Shown: piece after piece, positions 26,428 through 34,987 of the stretch | Layout: each line of letters starts with the position of its first letter | Numbering within the stretch: the stretch's first letter is position 1 | NCBI RefSeq assembly: GCF_943372915.1 | Contig: NZ_CALSAN010000015.1 | Location: 39,097-103,096 of the forward strand | Source: Ferrovibrio terrae_A | Lineage (GTDB): Bacteria; Pseudomonadota; Alphaproteobacteria; Ferrovibrionales; Ferrovibrionaceae | DNA length: 64,000 nucleotides | Reading direction: 5' to 3' | Position numbers and translations under genes: made by a program | Notes under the pieces: model-generated | Database searches by the model: none | What the model was told of the DNA's origin: nothing | Seen by the model: only the letters and a program-made list of their open reading frames with translations

Positions 26428-27783
26428 TTACGTATTCATCGAATCGAAGAAATCGGCGTTGCTCTTGCTGTGCTTGATCTTGTCGAGCAGGAATTCCATC
26501 GCATCCTGGCCGCCCATCGGCATGAGGATGCGGCGCAGCACCCACATCTTGGCCAGCACGCCCTTGTCGACCAGCAGCTCTTCCTTGCGGGTGCCCGACT
26601 TGGTGATGTCGATGGCCGGGAAGGTGCGCTTGTCCGACAGCTTGCGGTCGAGAATGATTTCCGAGTTGCCGGTGCCCTTGAACTCTTCGAAGATCACTTC
26701 GTCCATGCGCGAGCCGGTTTCGATCAGCGCGGTGGCGATGATGGTGAGCGAGCCACCCTCTTCGATATTGCGGGCGGCACCGAAGAAGCGCTTCGGGCGC
26801 TGCAGCGCGTTGGCATCCACACCGCCGGTCAGCACCTTGCCCGACGACGGCACCACGGTGTTGTAGGCGCGGGCCAGGCGCGTGATCGAGTCGAGCAGGA
26901 TGACGACATCGCGCTTGTGCTCGACCAGGCGCTTGGCCTTTTCCAGCACCATTTCGGTGACCTGCACATGGCGGCTTGCCGGCTCGTCGAAGGTGGAGGA
27001 AATCACCTCGCCCTTCACCGTGCGCTGCATGTCGGTCACTTCTTCCGGGCGTTCGTCGATCAGCAGAACAATCAGGTAGACTTCCGGGTGATTGTGGCTG
27101 ATGGCATGCGCGATATTCTGCAGCAGCATCGTCTTGCCGGTACGCGGCGGCGCCACGATCAGGGCGCGCTGGCCCTTGCCCTGCGGCGAGATCAGGTCGA
27201 TGACGCGGGCCGAAACATCGCGCTTGGGGCCGCCGGAAATGATCTTTTCGACCTTGGCGCTGCCACTGCGGCTCTTCAGCGTCGAACCCTTGACGGCAGG
27301 TGCGGCCGCAGCCGGCGCCTCTTCCTCCACCGCCGGCAGCTCCATCTTCAGGCGCTCGGTCGGATACAGCGGCGTCAGGTTGTCGAAATGGACCTTGTGC
27401 CGGCTCTGCTCGGGGTCTTCGTAATTGATCGTGTTGACCTTGAGCAGGGCGAAGTAACGCTCGCCGTCCTTCGGCGCACGGATGGTGCCCTCGATGGTGT
27501 CGCCGGTGCGCAGGCCAAAGCGGCGGATCTGGTTGGGGCTGACATAGATGTCATCGGGGCCCGGCAGGTAGTTGGCCTGGGCGGAACGCAGGAAGCCGAA
27601 GCCATCCTGCAGCACTTCCAGCACGCCCTCGCCGGTGATCTCGACTTCCTTGTCGGCCAGCTGCTTGAGGATCGCGAACATCATGTCCTGCTTGCGCAGG
27701 GTGGATGCGTTCTCGATCTGCAGCTCTTCGGCAAAGGCGAGCAGGTCGGTGGGGGATTTGGTTTTCAGTTCCTGGAGATTCAT
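26428..27783 (-). CDS. rho: Transcription termination factor Rho
   Basis: 451 residues, hexameric RNA helicase of factor-dependent termination. N-terminal Rho_N (LKTKSPTDLLAFAEELQ), cold-shock/OB RNA-binding domain with YLPGPDDIYVSPNQIRRFGLRTGD, then the RecA-like core: Walker A APPRTGKTMLL, Walker B LIVLLIDERPEEV, and the arginine finger region MDEVIFEEFKGTGN. An insert at residues 125-160 (EEEAPAAAAPAVKGSTLK) makes it longer than the E. coli protein, as in many alphaproteobacteria. Confidence 0.97.
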   Translation of the reverse strand: MNLQELKTKSPTDLLAFAEELQIENASTLRKQDMMFAILKQLADKEVEITGEGVLEVLQDGFGFLRSAQANYLPGPDDIYVSPNQIRRFGLRTGDTIEGTIRAPKDGERYFALLKVNTINYEDPEQSRHKVHFDNLTPLYPTERLKMELPAVEEEAPAAAAPAVKGSTLKSRSGSAKVEKIISGGPKRDVSARVIDLISPQGKGQRALIVAPPRTGKTMLLQNIAHAISHNHPEVYLIVLLIDERPEEVTDMQRTVKGEVISSTFDEPASRHVQVTEMVLEKAKRLVEHKRDVVILLDSITRLARAYNTVVPSSGKVLTGGVDANALQRPKRFFGAARNIEEGGSLTIIATALIETGSRMDEVIFEEFKGTGNSEIILDRKLSDKRTFPAIDITKSGTRKEELLVDKGVLAKMWVLRRILMPMGGQDAMEFLLDKIKHSKSNADFFDSMNT

Positions 27784-27982
27784 CGACGGACTCGCGGACT
27801 CAGGCTAGAGCGGATGTGTTTGGGAGATTTGGGCGCCGGCTCCAGGGTGGAGCAGCAGCCAGTGAAGGGGGATGTCGAGAGCCGCCCGCGCAGATTCCGC
27901 ATCATGGACTGGTATTCGAAATCGTGCGGAAGGGGTGCCAGAACGGCGCCAGCCCGAAAGAAGATGGGCCGGTTGCCTAAGC

Positions 27983-28011
27983 GAAATAGCAATGCGCGCC
28001 GGGTAAGTCAA
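27983..28011 (-). promoter_or_regulatory. Promoter of rho
   Basis: Minus-strand TTGACT (28011-28006), 17-base spacer, TATTTC (27988-27983). The predicted start near 27976 leaves a leader of about 190 bases before the rho ATG, a length compatible with the leader-dependent autoregulation known for rho. The -35 box abuts the hairpin at 28012-28043. Confidence 0.6.
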
Positions 28012-28043
28012 GGGCGGGCGGCAGTGTGATCTGCCGCCCGCCC
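28012..28043 (-). terminator. Perfect 13-bp hairpin after hupE
   Basis: 28012-28024 and 28031-28043 are perfect complements (GGGCGGGCGGCAG arm) around a 6-base loop, 27 bases past the hupE stop. No U tract follows on either strand, so it is either a Rho-independent terminator lacking a tail or a stabilising/blocking stem that separates hupE from rho. Confidence 0.5.
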
Positions 28044-28070
28044 TGTAACAAATTAGCGATCCGCTGGCAC

Positions 28071-28685
28071 TCAGCCGGCGATATTGAGCGCCAGGAACAC
28101 CGCGCCAACCGCCGCCACGCCAGCACCGGCAATGCGGTTGAACTGCGGCAGGCTGTTGATGACGGTGATCTTGCGCCACGCCAGCACAACCGCCGCGGCG
28201 ATCAGATACTGCGTCACCGCCAGGCCGGCGAGATAGGCCACCAGCGGGGTAGCTTCGGCACCGAAGATGGCTTCCGCCAGCGCATGGCCATGCAGCAGGC
28301 CGGCGACCGCCAGGATCGCGGCGAACAGGCCGTCATTGATGGCGCGCGGGCTGAGCAGCAGGAAACCAAGCAGGATAACCGAACCGGCGATCAGATATTC
28401 GCCGCCGGGGATGGTGATGCTGCCCAGATGCAGCAGCGAGCCGGCAAAGGAGCCAACCACGAAGGCGAGCGGCAGAAGCAGGCCGCGCGCCCGCGGCGCC
28501 GCCAGCAGGCCGGCTGCGAGAATGAAGACGAAATGATCGAAGCCGAGGATCGGATGACCAAAGCCGGACAGCAGACCTTCGCTCAGCGTCGATGGCGTGA
28601 CACCACCCATCGGATGGTGCGCCAGGGCGGGTGCAGCATAGGCCAGGGCCAAGGTAACAGCGGCAAGAGTGACAGAACGGACCAT
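28071..28685 (-). CDS. hupE: HupE/UreJ family transporter, probable cobalt importer
   Basis: 204 residues with a signal peptide (MVRSVTLAAVTLALAYAAPALAHH) and six or so membrane helices. The family motif HPxxGxDH appears as FGHPILGFDHFVF, with a His after the signal peptide and LLHGHALAEA later; the His and Asp residues are the metal ligands. ATG 28685 has GGGAGGT upstream. HupE/UreJ proteins move Ni or Co. Here a cobalamin riboswitch precedes the gene, so cobalt for B12 synthesis is the likely substrate. Confidence 0.92.
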   Translation of the reverse strand: MVRSVTLAAVTLALAYAAPALAHHPMGGVTPSTLSEGLLSGFGHPILGFDHFVFILAAGLLAAPRARGLLLPLAFVVGSFAGSLLHLGSITIPGGEYLIAGSVILLGFLLLSPRAINDGLFAAILAVAGLLHGHALAEAIFGAEATPLVAYLAGLAVTQYLIAAAVVLAWRKITVINSLPQFNRIAGAGVAAVGAVFLALNIAG

Positions 28686-28710
28686 GATGCACCTCCCGTG
28701 CAAACATCTC

Positions 28711-28757
28711 GAAAAAAGCAAACCGGCCATTGCATCATCCCCCGATGCAGGGCGGTC
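28711..28757 (-). terminator. Expression-platform terminator of the cobalamin riboswitch
   Basis: Downstream of the aptamer on the minus strand is a stem TGCATC/GATGCA (28749-28744 with 28736-28731) that can extend outward, followed a few bases later by six U residues (28717-28712). It lies before the hupE ribosome-binding site, so it would stop transcription when cobalamin is bound. Confidence 0.6.
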
Positions 28758-28764
28758 CGCCGGA

Positions 28765-28952
28765 ACAGCGATGGCAGGTCTCCGGGCTTGCGGGTCGCTG
28801 TCGGCTGCACCGCCTTCCCGGGTCATTCATCATCGCGATGAGTATCCCAGTGGCACTCTGGCGCAGGACTCGCCGCCTACCGTAGCGGGGGCTGCCGCGG
28901 CCTGAGAACGCCCCCCTGAAGAGGGTTAAGTCCCGCACCGCGTTCCCTTTTC
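28765..28952 (-). promoter_or_regulatory. Cobalamin (B12) riboswitch
   Basis: Conserved elements in order on the minus strand: GGGAACGCGGTG near 28950, GCAGCCCCCGC near 28885, AGAGTGCCACTGG near 28858-28845, CCGGGAAGGCG near 28820, and the B12 box GACCCGCAAGCCCGGAGACC ending near 28775. The match to the cobalamin aptamer consensus is close, with an extended P3 stem. It controls hupE. Confidence 0.93.
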
Positions 28953-29004
28953 ACCACCGCATCGGATCGTTTTGGCGAATCGCCGCGGCGGACCATCGCC
29001 GGCG

Positions 29005-29033
29005 ACCTTAAGTGCCTGGGGAGATGCCGTCAA
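29005..29033 (-). promoter_or_regulatory. Promoter of the hupE riboswitch transcript
   Basis: Minus-strand TTGACG (29033-29028), 17-base spacer, TAAGGT (29010-29005); start expected near 28998, about 45 bases before the first conserved riboswitch element. Confidence 0.55.
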
Positions 29034-29111
29034 ATAGACCGGCCCGCCCGGCGATCCTGCGGCAAACCGCGCCCTTGCCCAAAGCCGCCCCCGGGGGTAA
29101 GCCTGTGCGCC

Positions 29112-29552
29112 ATGCGTAGCCTGCCGGCCATAGCCCGCCTTCCCCGCCCCGCCGCAAGACACGGTCTTGCGCGGCTGGCGGCGCTGGTGGCGCTTTGCGC
29201 ACTGCTGTTCCACGGCCTGCTGCCGCTGACCCATCAGCTCGCCCGCCAGATCCAGGCGGCCCAGGGCATCGAACAGGTCGTGCTCTGCTCGGCGCTGGGA
29301 TTCCGCACCGTGGCCCTGAAAGACGGCGCCCCGGTCGATACCGATCCGGCCAAAAGCGAAAAAAGCAGCCGCATCTGCCCGGTCTGCTTCGCCACCGCCG
29401 GCCTGAACCATGCGATCCTGCCCGTCGGCATCGTGCTGGCGCTGCCCAGCCTGGCGATCACGGTGCTCTATGGCGCGACGCCGTCCAGCACGGCGGCTTC
29501 GGCATCCTCTCTGCCGCCCCAGGCGCGCGCGCCCCCGGTTTTCGCTTCCTGA
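29112..29552 (+). CDS. DUF2946 family protein
   Basis: 146 residues. One N-terminal hydrophobic helix (LARLAALVALCALLFHGLLPL), a conserved CPVCFATAG motif in the middle and a second hydrophobic stretch near residue 105 (AILPVGIVLALPSLAITVLYG). The family is usually found with TonB receptors and copper-handling genes, as here. The CPVC pair could bind a metal. It is the first gene of the predicted copper-uptake set, 47 bases before the YcnI-PCu(A)C fusion. Start at ATG 29112 is the first one with a nearby purine-rich stretch. Confidence 0.78.
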   Translation: MRSLPAIARLPRPAARHGLARLAALVALCALLFHGLLPLTHQLARQIQAAQGIEQVVLCSALGFRTVALKDGAPVDTDPAKSEKSSRICPVCFATAGLNHAILPVGIVLALPSLAITVLYGATPSSTAASASSLPPQARAPPVFAS

Positions 29553-29599
29553 ACTAAGCCACCGCTTCGTCTGTTTTCAGGATTCCGGGAGTTTTCCCA

Positions 29600-30532
29600 A
29601 TGTCGATCACCAAATTTGCGGGCGCCGCGGCGCTCGCCACCCTGCTTTCATCTCCTGTTCATGCCCATATCGTCGCCGATCCGGCCGAGGCGAAACCGGG
29701 CAGCTATTTCCGCACGGCACTGCGCGTCGGCCATGGCTGCGGCGCTGGCAAGCCGACCACGGCGATCCGCGTGACCATCCCCGAAGGCGTTGCCAATGCC
29801 AGCGCCCAGCCCAAGCCGGGCTGGGAAATCACGGTGGAAACCACCAAGCTGGCGCAACCGATCGATGCCGGCCATGGCCACAAGACCGACACGGTGGTCA
29901 GCGCAATCAACTGGCGCGGCGGCAGCCTGCCGAACGAGCAGTTCGATGAATTCGGCCTGGTTCTGAAACTGCCCGATGCGCCGGGCCAGCAGCTCTGGCT
30001 GCCGGTGATACAGACCTGCGCCGGCGGCGAAACCCGCTGGGACCAGATTCCGGCGGCCGGCCAGAGGGCCGAGCGGCCGGCGGCACTGATCCGCATTGCC
30101 GGCGATGCCCCGCAGGCCAGCGTGAAGGCCGGCGACATCCAGGTGCTGCAGCCGTTTGCCCGCGCCACGCCGGCGAAAGTGGGCGGCGTGTTCCTGACCC
30201 TGAAGAATGCCGGCGGCACGGCGGACAAGCTGCTGAAGGCCGCCTCGCCGGTGGCCGAGACGGTCGAGCTGCACACGCATATCAAGGATGGCGATGCCAT
30301 GCGCATGCGTGCGGTGGACAACATCCCGGTGCCAGCCCATGGCCAGACCGCACTGGAGCCCGGCGGCTATCACGTGATGCTGATCGGCCTGAAGCAGGCG
30401 CTGAAGGAAGGCACCAGCTTTCCGCTCACGCTGACCTTCGAAAAGGCCGGCACGGTGACGCTCAGCGTTCCGGTGCAGAAAGCCGGATCGTCGGGCATGC
30501 CGACCGCCGGCGGCCACCAGCACAAGCACTAA
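29600..30532 (+). CDS. YcnI (DUF1775) - PCu(A)C copper chaperone fusion
   Basis: 310 residues, periplasmic. Residues 1-22 are a signal peptide; predicted cleavage after PVHA leaves an N-terminal His (HIVADPAEAK), the metal-binding brace of YcnI proteins. DUF1775 covers residues about 23-170 (TIPEGVANASAQPKPGWEI, AINWRGGSLP). Residues 180-295 are a PCu(A)C domain with ETVELHTHIKDGDAMRMR and, later, HVMLIGLKQAL, the His/Met ligands for Cu(I). A C-terminal HQHKH tail adds His. The two proteins are separate in many bacteria, so this is a fusion. It likely delivers copper taken up by the next receptor. Confidence 0.9.
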   Translation: MSITKFAGAAALATLLSSPVHAHIVADPAEAKPGSYFRTALRVGHGCGAGKPTTAIRVTIPEGVANASAQPKPGWEITVETTKLAQPIDAGHGHKTDTVVSAINWRGGSLPNEQFDEFGLVLKLPDAPGQQLWLPVIQTCAGGETRWDQIPAAGQRAERPAALIRIAGDAPQASVKAGDIQVLQPFARATPAKVGGVFLTLKNAGGTADKLLKAASPVAETVELHTHIKDGDAMRMRAVDNIPVPAHGQTALEPGGYHVMLIGLKQALKEGTSFPLTLTFEKAGTVTLSVPVQKAGSSGMPTAGGHQHKH

Positions 30533-30631
30533 GCCAGATCCATCTTTTTCGGGTTCGACGCCACGATTCTGCGCGGCTGCGGCCGCCGCATGTCTGCGCG
30601 TTGCGTCCCGACCTTGTCAGCGAGACCATCC

Positions 30632-32746
30632 ATGACCTGCAATCCAACCCCGTATTTCGTCACCCGCAGCACCGCCGAGCGGCTGCTGCCACGCCTGGCC
30701 CTCGCCCTGCTGGGGGCCACCGCCGCGATCGCGCTGCTGGCCCCTGATGCCCGCAGCCAGACCATGACCCAACCGGTCACCGTCACCGCAAAGCCGGAAG
30801 ACGAGGCGATCACCGTGCCCGCGGCCGAGGAGGCCAAGCGACGCATCGAGAAAACCGCCGGTGGCGTCGATATCGTCACCAGCGCGGAAATCCGCGATGG
30901 CCACGCCAACACCGTGCGCGATGTCCTGGATTACGTGCCCGGCGTCTTCGCCCAGTCGAAATACGGCCAGGAAGATTCGCGGCTCTCGATTCGCGGCTCC
31001 GGCCTGTCGCGCAACAACCACCTGCGCGGCACCCGCATTCTGCGCGACGGCATCCCGATCACCGATGCCGATGGTGGTGGCGACACCATGGAAATTGATC
31101 CGCTCGCCGTGGACTATACCGAGATCTACAAGGGCGCCAATGCGATGCAGTATGGCGCCTCGCTGCTGGGCGGTGCCGTCAATTTCGTCAGCCCGACCGG
31201 CCGCAGCCAGCCGGGCTATATGGTGCGGCAGGAATTCGGCAGCTTCCAGTCGATGCGCAGCCAGTTCGGCGTCGGCATGGCATTGGGCCAGTATGATTAC
31301 TACGTGACCCCGACCTACAGCCATTCCGAGGGCTTCCGCGACCACTCCGATCAGGATTACAGGCGGCTGAACGGCAATCTCGGCTATCGCTTTGGTGATG
31401 GCGCCGAGACACGCTTCTTCCTGTCGGCCGCCGATATCAACCAGAAGATTCCCAGCAGCCTGACGCGCGCCCAGGCCCTGGCCAATCCGAAGCAGGCCGC
31501 GGCCGCCAACTTCCAGGGCAACACCAAGCGCAATATCGACAGCCTGCGGGGCGCCAACAAGACCAGCTTCCTGACCGACAGCGGCGAGGTGACGGTCGGT
31601 GCCTTTGCCGCGCGCAAGGACCTGTTCCATCCGCTGTTCGGCGGCTTCAACCGGGTGATCGATAATTATGAACTGAACGGCGGCGGTTTCGCACGCTGGA
31701 CCGACGAACAGCAGATCGCCGACCATCGCAACGAGACCACACTGGGTATCAATTACTTTGGCGGCCGCATGGAGGCCAAGCAGTTCAACAATGTGGGCGG
31801 ATCGCGCGGCGCCCTGCTGTCGGATTCCGACCAGATTTCGCGCACCACCGAAATCTACGGCGAGAACGCCTTCTATGTCGTGCCGACGGTGGCATTGATC
31901 GCTGGCCTGCAGGGCACCTTTGCCTATCGCGAATACAAGGACGAGTTCCTCGGCGACGGCAACCAGTCGTTCAAGCGCAACTATGACAGCATCAACCCCA
32001 AGATCGGCGCGCGCTGGGACTACGCACCGCAGCAGCAGCTGTTCACCAACCTCAGCTGGTCGAACGAGCCGCCGCCGTTTTCCGAACTCGGCACCACCGG
32101 CGTGCAGAATAACCTGAAGGCACAGGACTCGAAGACCCTTGAACTCGGCACCCGCGGCAAGGCCGGTGATTTCGCCTGGGATGCCGCCCTCTATCGCGCC
32201 TGGCTGCAGAATGAATTGCAGTTCCAGACCGTGGGCAATACCACCAACGTGTTCAATGCCGATGAAACCATTCACCAGGGCATCGAGCTGGGCGGCGAAT
32301 GGATCGCGCTGCGCGACGTGGTTTCGAAAGACGACAAGACATCGATCCGGGCCGCCTATACCTATAGCGATTTCCATTTCGATGGCGACCGCGTCTATCG
32401 CAACAACGACATCCCCGGCGCACCCCGGCATTTCCTGCGCAGTGAGCTGCGCTACAGCCATGCCAGTGGCTGGTATGGCGGGCCGAATGTGGAATGGGTG
32501 CCGCAGGGCTACTATGTCGACAACGCCAATACCCGCGCGTTGAAGACCGATCCCTATGCCCTGCTCGGCGCCAAGGCCGGCTATGACTTCGGCAACGGCC
32601 TCAAGCTGTTCGTCGACGGCCGCAACCTGCTGGACAAGACCTACATCTCCAATGTCGGGGTCGCGGCCACCGCGACCGCCACCTCGACTCTTTACAATCC
32701 GGGCGATGGCCGGGCCGTGTATGTCGGCGCCGAGTACCGTTGGTAA
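30632..32746 (+). CDS. TonB-dependent outer-membrane receptor, probable copper uptake
   Basis: 704 residues from ATG 30632. Signal peptide to about residue 43 (ALLGATAAIALLAPDARSQ), plug domain with IRGSGLSRNNHLRGTRILRDGIPITDADGG and GANAMQYGASLLGGAVNFVSPTGRS, then a 22-strand barrel ending VYVGAEYRW, the aromatic C-terminus. The TonB box is probably QPVTVTAKPEDEAI near the N-terminus. The plug resembles FecA-type receptors, so iron citrate cannot be excluded, but the neighbours DUF2946 and YcnI-PCu(A)C favour copper. Upstream weak ribosome site. Confidence 0.88.
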   Translation: MTCNPTPYFVTRSTAERLLPRLALALLGATAAIALLAPDARSQTMTQPVTVTAKPEDEAITVPAAEEAKRRIEKTAGGVDIVTSAEIRDGHANTVRDVLDYVPGVFAQSKYGQEDSRLSIRGSGLSRNNHLRGTRILRDGIPITDADGGGDTMEIDPLAVDYTEIYKGANAMQYGASLLGGAVNFVSPTGRSQPGYMVRQEFGSFQSMRSQFGVGMALGQYDYYVTPTYSHSEGFRDHSDQDYRRLNGNLGYRFGDGAETRFFLSAADINQKIPSSLTRAQALANPKQAAAANFQGNTKRNIDSLRGANKTSFLTDSGEVTVGAFAARKDLFHPLFGGFNRVIDNYELNGGGFARWTDEQQIADHRNETTLGINYFGGRMEAKQFNNVGGSRGALLSDSDQISRTTEIYGENAFYVVPTVALIAGLQGTFAYREYKDEFLGDGNQSFKRNYDSINPKIGARWDYAPQQQLFTNLSWSNEPPPFSELGTTGVQNNLKAQDSKTLELGTRGKAGDFAWDAALYRAWLQNELQFQTVGNTTNVFNADETIHQGIELGGEWIALRDVVSKDDKTSIRAAYTYSDFHFDGDRVYRNNDIPGAPRHFLRSELRYSHASGWYGGPNVEWVPQGYYVDNANTRALKTDPYALLGAKAGYDFGNGLKLFVDGRNLLDKTYISNVGVAATATATSTLYNPGDGRAVYVGAEYRW

Positions 32747-33489
32747 CGCTCGACGATAGACTGCCGACAGCTCCGGAGCGGGACATACCGCTCCGGGGTC
32801 TGCTGCCGGCCATCACCGTTCATGCGGCGGTGGCCTTCGGCCTGATCGGCGCGATCGCGCCGGTGCTGCGCGATGCGGATCCGATCGTCTTTGAAATTCT
32901 GCTCGACCTGCCCGGCCCGACAGCCAGCGCCCCGCCGGCCCCGGCCGCAGCCGCGCCGCCAGAGCCCGCGCCCGAACCCGAACCTGAGCCCGAGCCGCAG
33001 CTGGCGACACCTGTGCCGCCGCCCAGGGTCGAGCCCAAACCGCGCCCGCCGGTTCGCCCACGCCCGGTTCCTGCCACCGGCCCCGCGATCACGACGCCCG
33101 GGGAAACGGTTGCCGACACTCCGGCTCCGGCAATGGCTGCTGCACCGGCTGTGGCGGCGCCGGCGGCAGCAGTGCCGGCCGCGCCTGAGCAGACACCGGC
33201 TTATGCACCGATCCTGCTCGACTGGCTGGCGCGCCACCGCGACTATCCGCGCACGGCCCGCCTGCGCCGCCAGGAGGGCGCGCCGCATATCGCGCTGACC
33301 CTGGACCGGTCCGGCCGATTGCTCGAACTCCGGCTTGTCCAGCCCAGCGGCCACAGCGCGCTTGATGATGCAGCACTCGGCATGGCACAGCGGGCAGCGC
33401 CCTTCCCGCCGCCGCAACTGCCGCAGGGCAGTGACAGGGTCACCTTCATCGTCCCGATCCGCTTCAACCTCGAACGTCCGGCGCAATAG
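32740..33489 (+). CDS. TonB-like energy-transducing protein
   Basis: 249 residues from TTG 32740, overlapping the receptor stop by 7 bases. N-terminal membrane helix (LLPAITVHAAVAFGLIGAIAPVL), a long Pro/Glu linker (residues 50-150, EPAPEPEPEPEPQ and PPPRVEPKPRPPVRPRP), then a TonB C-terminal domain (YPRTARLRRQEGAPHIALTLDRSG, LRLVQPSGHSALDDAALGM). It couples the inner-membrane proton gradient to the receptor next to it. exbB and exbD are not in the window, so it must use a set encoded elsewhere. Confidence 0.88.
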   Translation: MVTLDDRLPTAPERDIPLRGLLPAITVHAAVAFGLIGAIAPVLRDADPIVFEILLDLPGPTASAPPAPAAAAPPEPAPEPEPEPEPQLATPVPPPRVEPKPRPPVRPRPVPATGPAITTPGETVADTPAPAMAAAPAVAAPAAAVPAAPEQTPAYAPILLDWLARHRDYPRTARLRRQEGAPHIALTLDRSGRLLELRLVQPSGHSALDDAALGMAQRAAPFPPPQLPQGSDRVTFIVPIRFNLERPAQ

Positions 33490-33527
33490 GGCTGGACCGG
33501 CGTCGGACGAATCAGAATACTGGCGCG

Positions 33528-34391
33528 ATGAAGCTGCTGCACCATCACTCCGATCTTGGCTGCTGGGAAATGGCATTGGCGCCACCGGCGCCGGCCCTGC
33601 GCGGCCTGGTCGACACTTACAGTGGCTATGACGAGCGCAACACCCGCTTCACCCGTCGGCATGAGCTGCCCGGTATCCAGGCGGTGCTGATCGTCAATCT
33701 GGGTGCGCCGATCACCATCATCGATACCGACGGGCATACCCTTCCCGTCGCCAGTGGTGCCGGTTTCGCCGCCGGCCTGAGCGATGCCTATGCCGTCTCG
33801 GACTCGACCGGCAGCCAGCGCGGCTTCCAGGTGATGTTCACGCCGCAGGGCGCGCGGCGCTTTTTCGGTCTGCCGATGCGCGCGCTGACCAACCGGGCCT
33901 TCGATCTGGCCGATCTGCTCGGACCGGTTGTTGCGCGAGACTTGATTGAAGGCTTGCAGGCGGTCAACAGCTGGGACGCCGGGTTTCGCCTGCTCGATGC
34001 CATGCTGCAACAGCGCATGGCGATTGCGCCCGGCTTCGACATCGCCGGCGCCCGCGAGGCATCCTGGACGCTGCGGCAGCTGCAGCAGAGCCACGGCCGG
34101 ATGACGGTGGCGGCGCTCGCCACCGAACTCGGCTGCAGCCGCAAGCTGCTGGCTGCACGCTTTCGCGAGCATGTCGGCCTGACGCCGAAATCGGTGAGCC
34201 GCATCCTGCGCTTCCGCCATGCGCTCACCCTGATCGATGCGAAGCCGGCCCGCTGGAGTGCGATTGCCCAGGATGCCGGCTATTTCGACCAGGCACATTT
34301 CGCCAACGACTTCCGTCAGCTGACCGGCCGCACGCCGGGCGATTACCTGGCCGACCGCCTGCCCGATCAATACGGCCTGCCGGTCGGCTGA
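33528..34391 (+). CDS. AraC-family transcriptional regulator
   Basis: 287 residues. The N-terminal 160 residues are a sensor region (VLIVNLGAPITIIDTDG) and the C-terminal 110 a double helix-turn-helix (VAALATELGCSRKLLAARFREHVGLTPKSVSRILRFRHAL and IAQDAGYFDQAHFANDFRQLTGRTPGDYL). It is followed after 83 bases by a VOC protein on the same strand, the common AraC-VOC arrangement. It starts 38 bases after the TonB-like gene but seems functionally separate from it. Confidence 0.88.
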   Translation: MKLLHHHSDLGCWEMALAPPAPALRGLVDTYSGYDERNTRFTRRHELPGIQAVLIVNLGAPITIIDTDGHTLPVASGAGFAAGLSDAYAVSDSTGSQRGFQVMFTPQGARRFFGLPMRALTNRAFDLADLLGPVVARDLIEGLQAVNSWDAGFRLLDAMLQQRMAIAPGFDIAGAREASWTLRQLQQSHGRMTVAALATELGCSRKLLAARFREHVGLTPKSVSRILRFRHALTLIDAKPARWSAIAQDAGYFDQAHFANDFRQLTGRTPGDYLADRLPDQYGLPVG

Positions 34392-34474
34392 ACCGCCGCC
34401 GCATCAGGTTACATTTTTCCAATACGGCGCGCCGCACCCCACCTATTTTCGCCGCGCCATCATTGGAGACGCGC

Positions 34475-34882
34475 ATGACCCCCAGCATCTATCCCTTCCT
34501 GCAGTATCGCGACGCACCGGCCGCACTCGCCTGGCTGGAAAAAGCCTTCGGGTTCAAAACCGTGATGTCGCACCCGGATGGCAAGGGCGGCATTGCCCAT
34601 GCAGAACTGCAGCTCGGCCAGGGCATGGTGATGCTCGGCAGCCGGCAACCGGATGGCCCCTTTGCCCTGTCGACGCCACAGGAAGCCGGCTGCACCACGC
34701 AGGGCGTTTACATCGTGGTGAAAGACATCGACGCCCTGTTCACCCGCGCCAAGGCCGCCGGTGCCCGCATCGTCATGGAGATCCGCGATACCGATTACGG
34801 CTCGCGCGATTTTGCCGCCCGTGATCCCGAAGGGCACCTCTGGAGCTTCGGAACCTACGCGCCGGCATTCGCCGCGGATTAA
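34475..34882 (+). CDS. VOC (glyoxalase/bleomycin resistance) family protein
   Basis: 135 residues. Two beta-alpha-beta-beta-beta modules: IYPFLQYRDAPAALAWLEKAFGF with GKGGIAHAELQLGQGMVMLG, and VYIVVKDIDALFTRAKAAGARIVMEIRDTDYGSRDFAARDPEGHLWSFGTY. The His/Glu metal ligands of the family (AHAELQ and DPEGHLWSF) are visible. ATG 34475 follows TTGGAGA; TTG 34463 overlaps that site and is rejected. Substrate unknown; probably controlled by the adjacent AraC regulator. Confidence 0.88.
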   Translation: MTPSIYPFLQYRDAPAALAWLEKAFGFKTVMSHPDGKGGIAHAELQLGQGMVMLGSRQPDGPFALSTPQEAGCTTQGVYIVVKDIDALFTRAKAAGARIVMEIRDTDYGSRDFAARDPEGHLWSFGTYAPAFAAD

Positions 34883-34987
34883 ACATTTTTCATCCGGCCG
34901 ATTTTCCGTCGTCAGGCCAAGACTTCGCCACAGTTCCCGGGCTAGGGTCGCGCCGTTCAGTCTCGCCCTCCGCCCGGGAATATCCTC

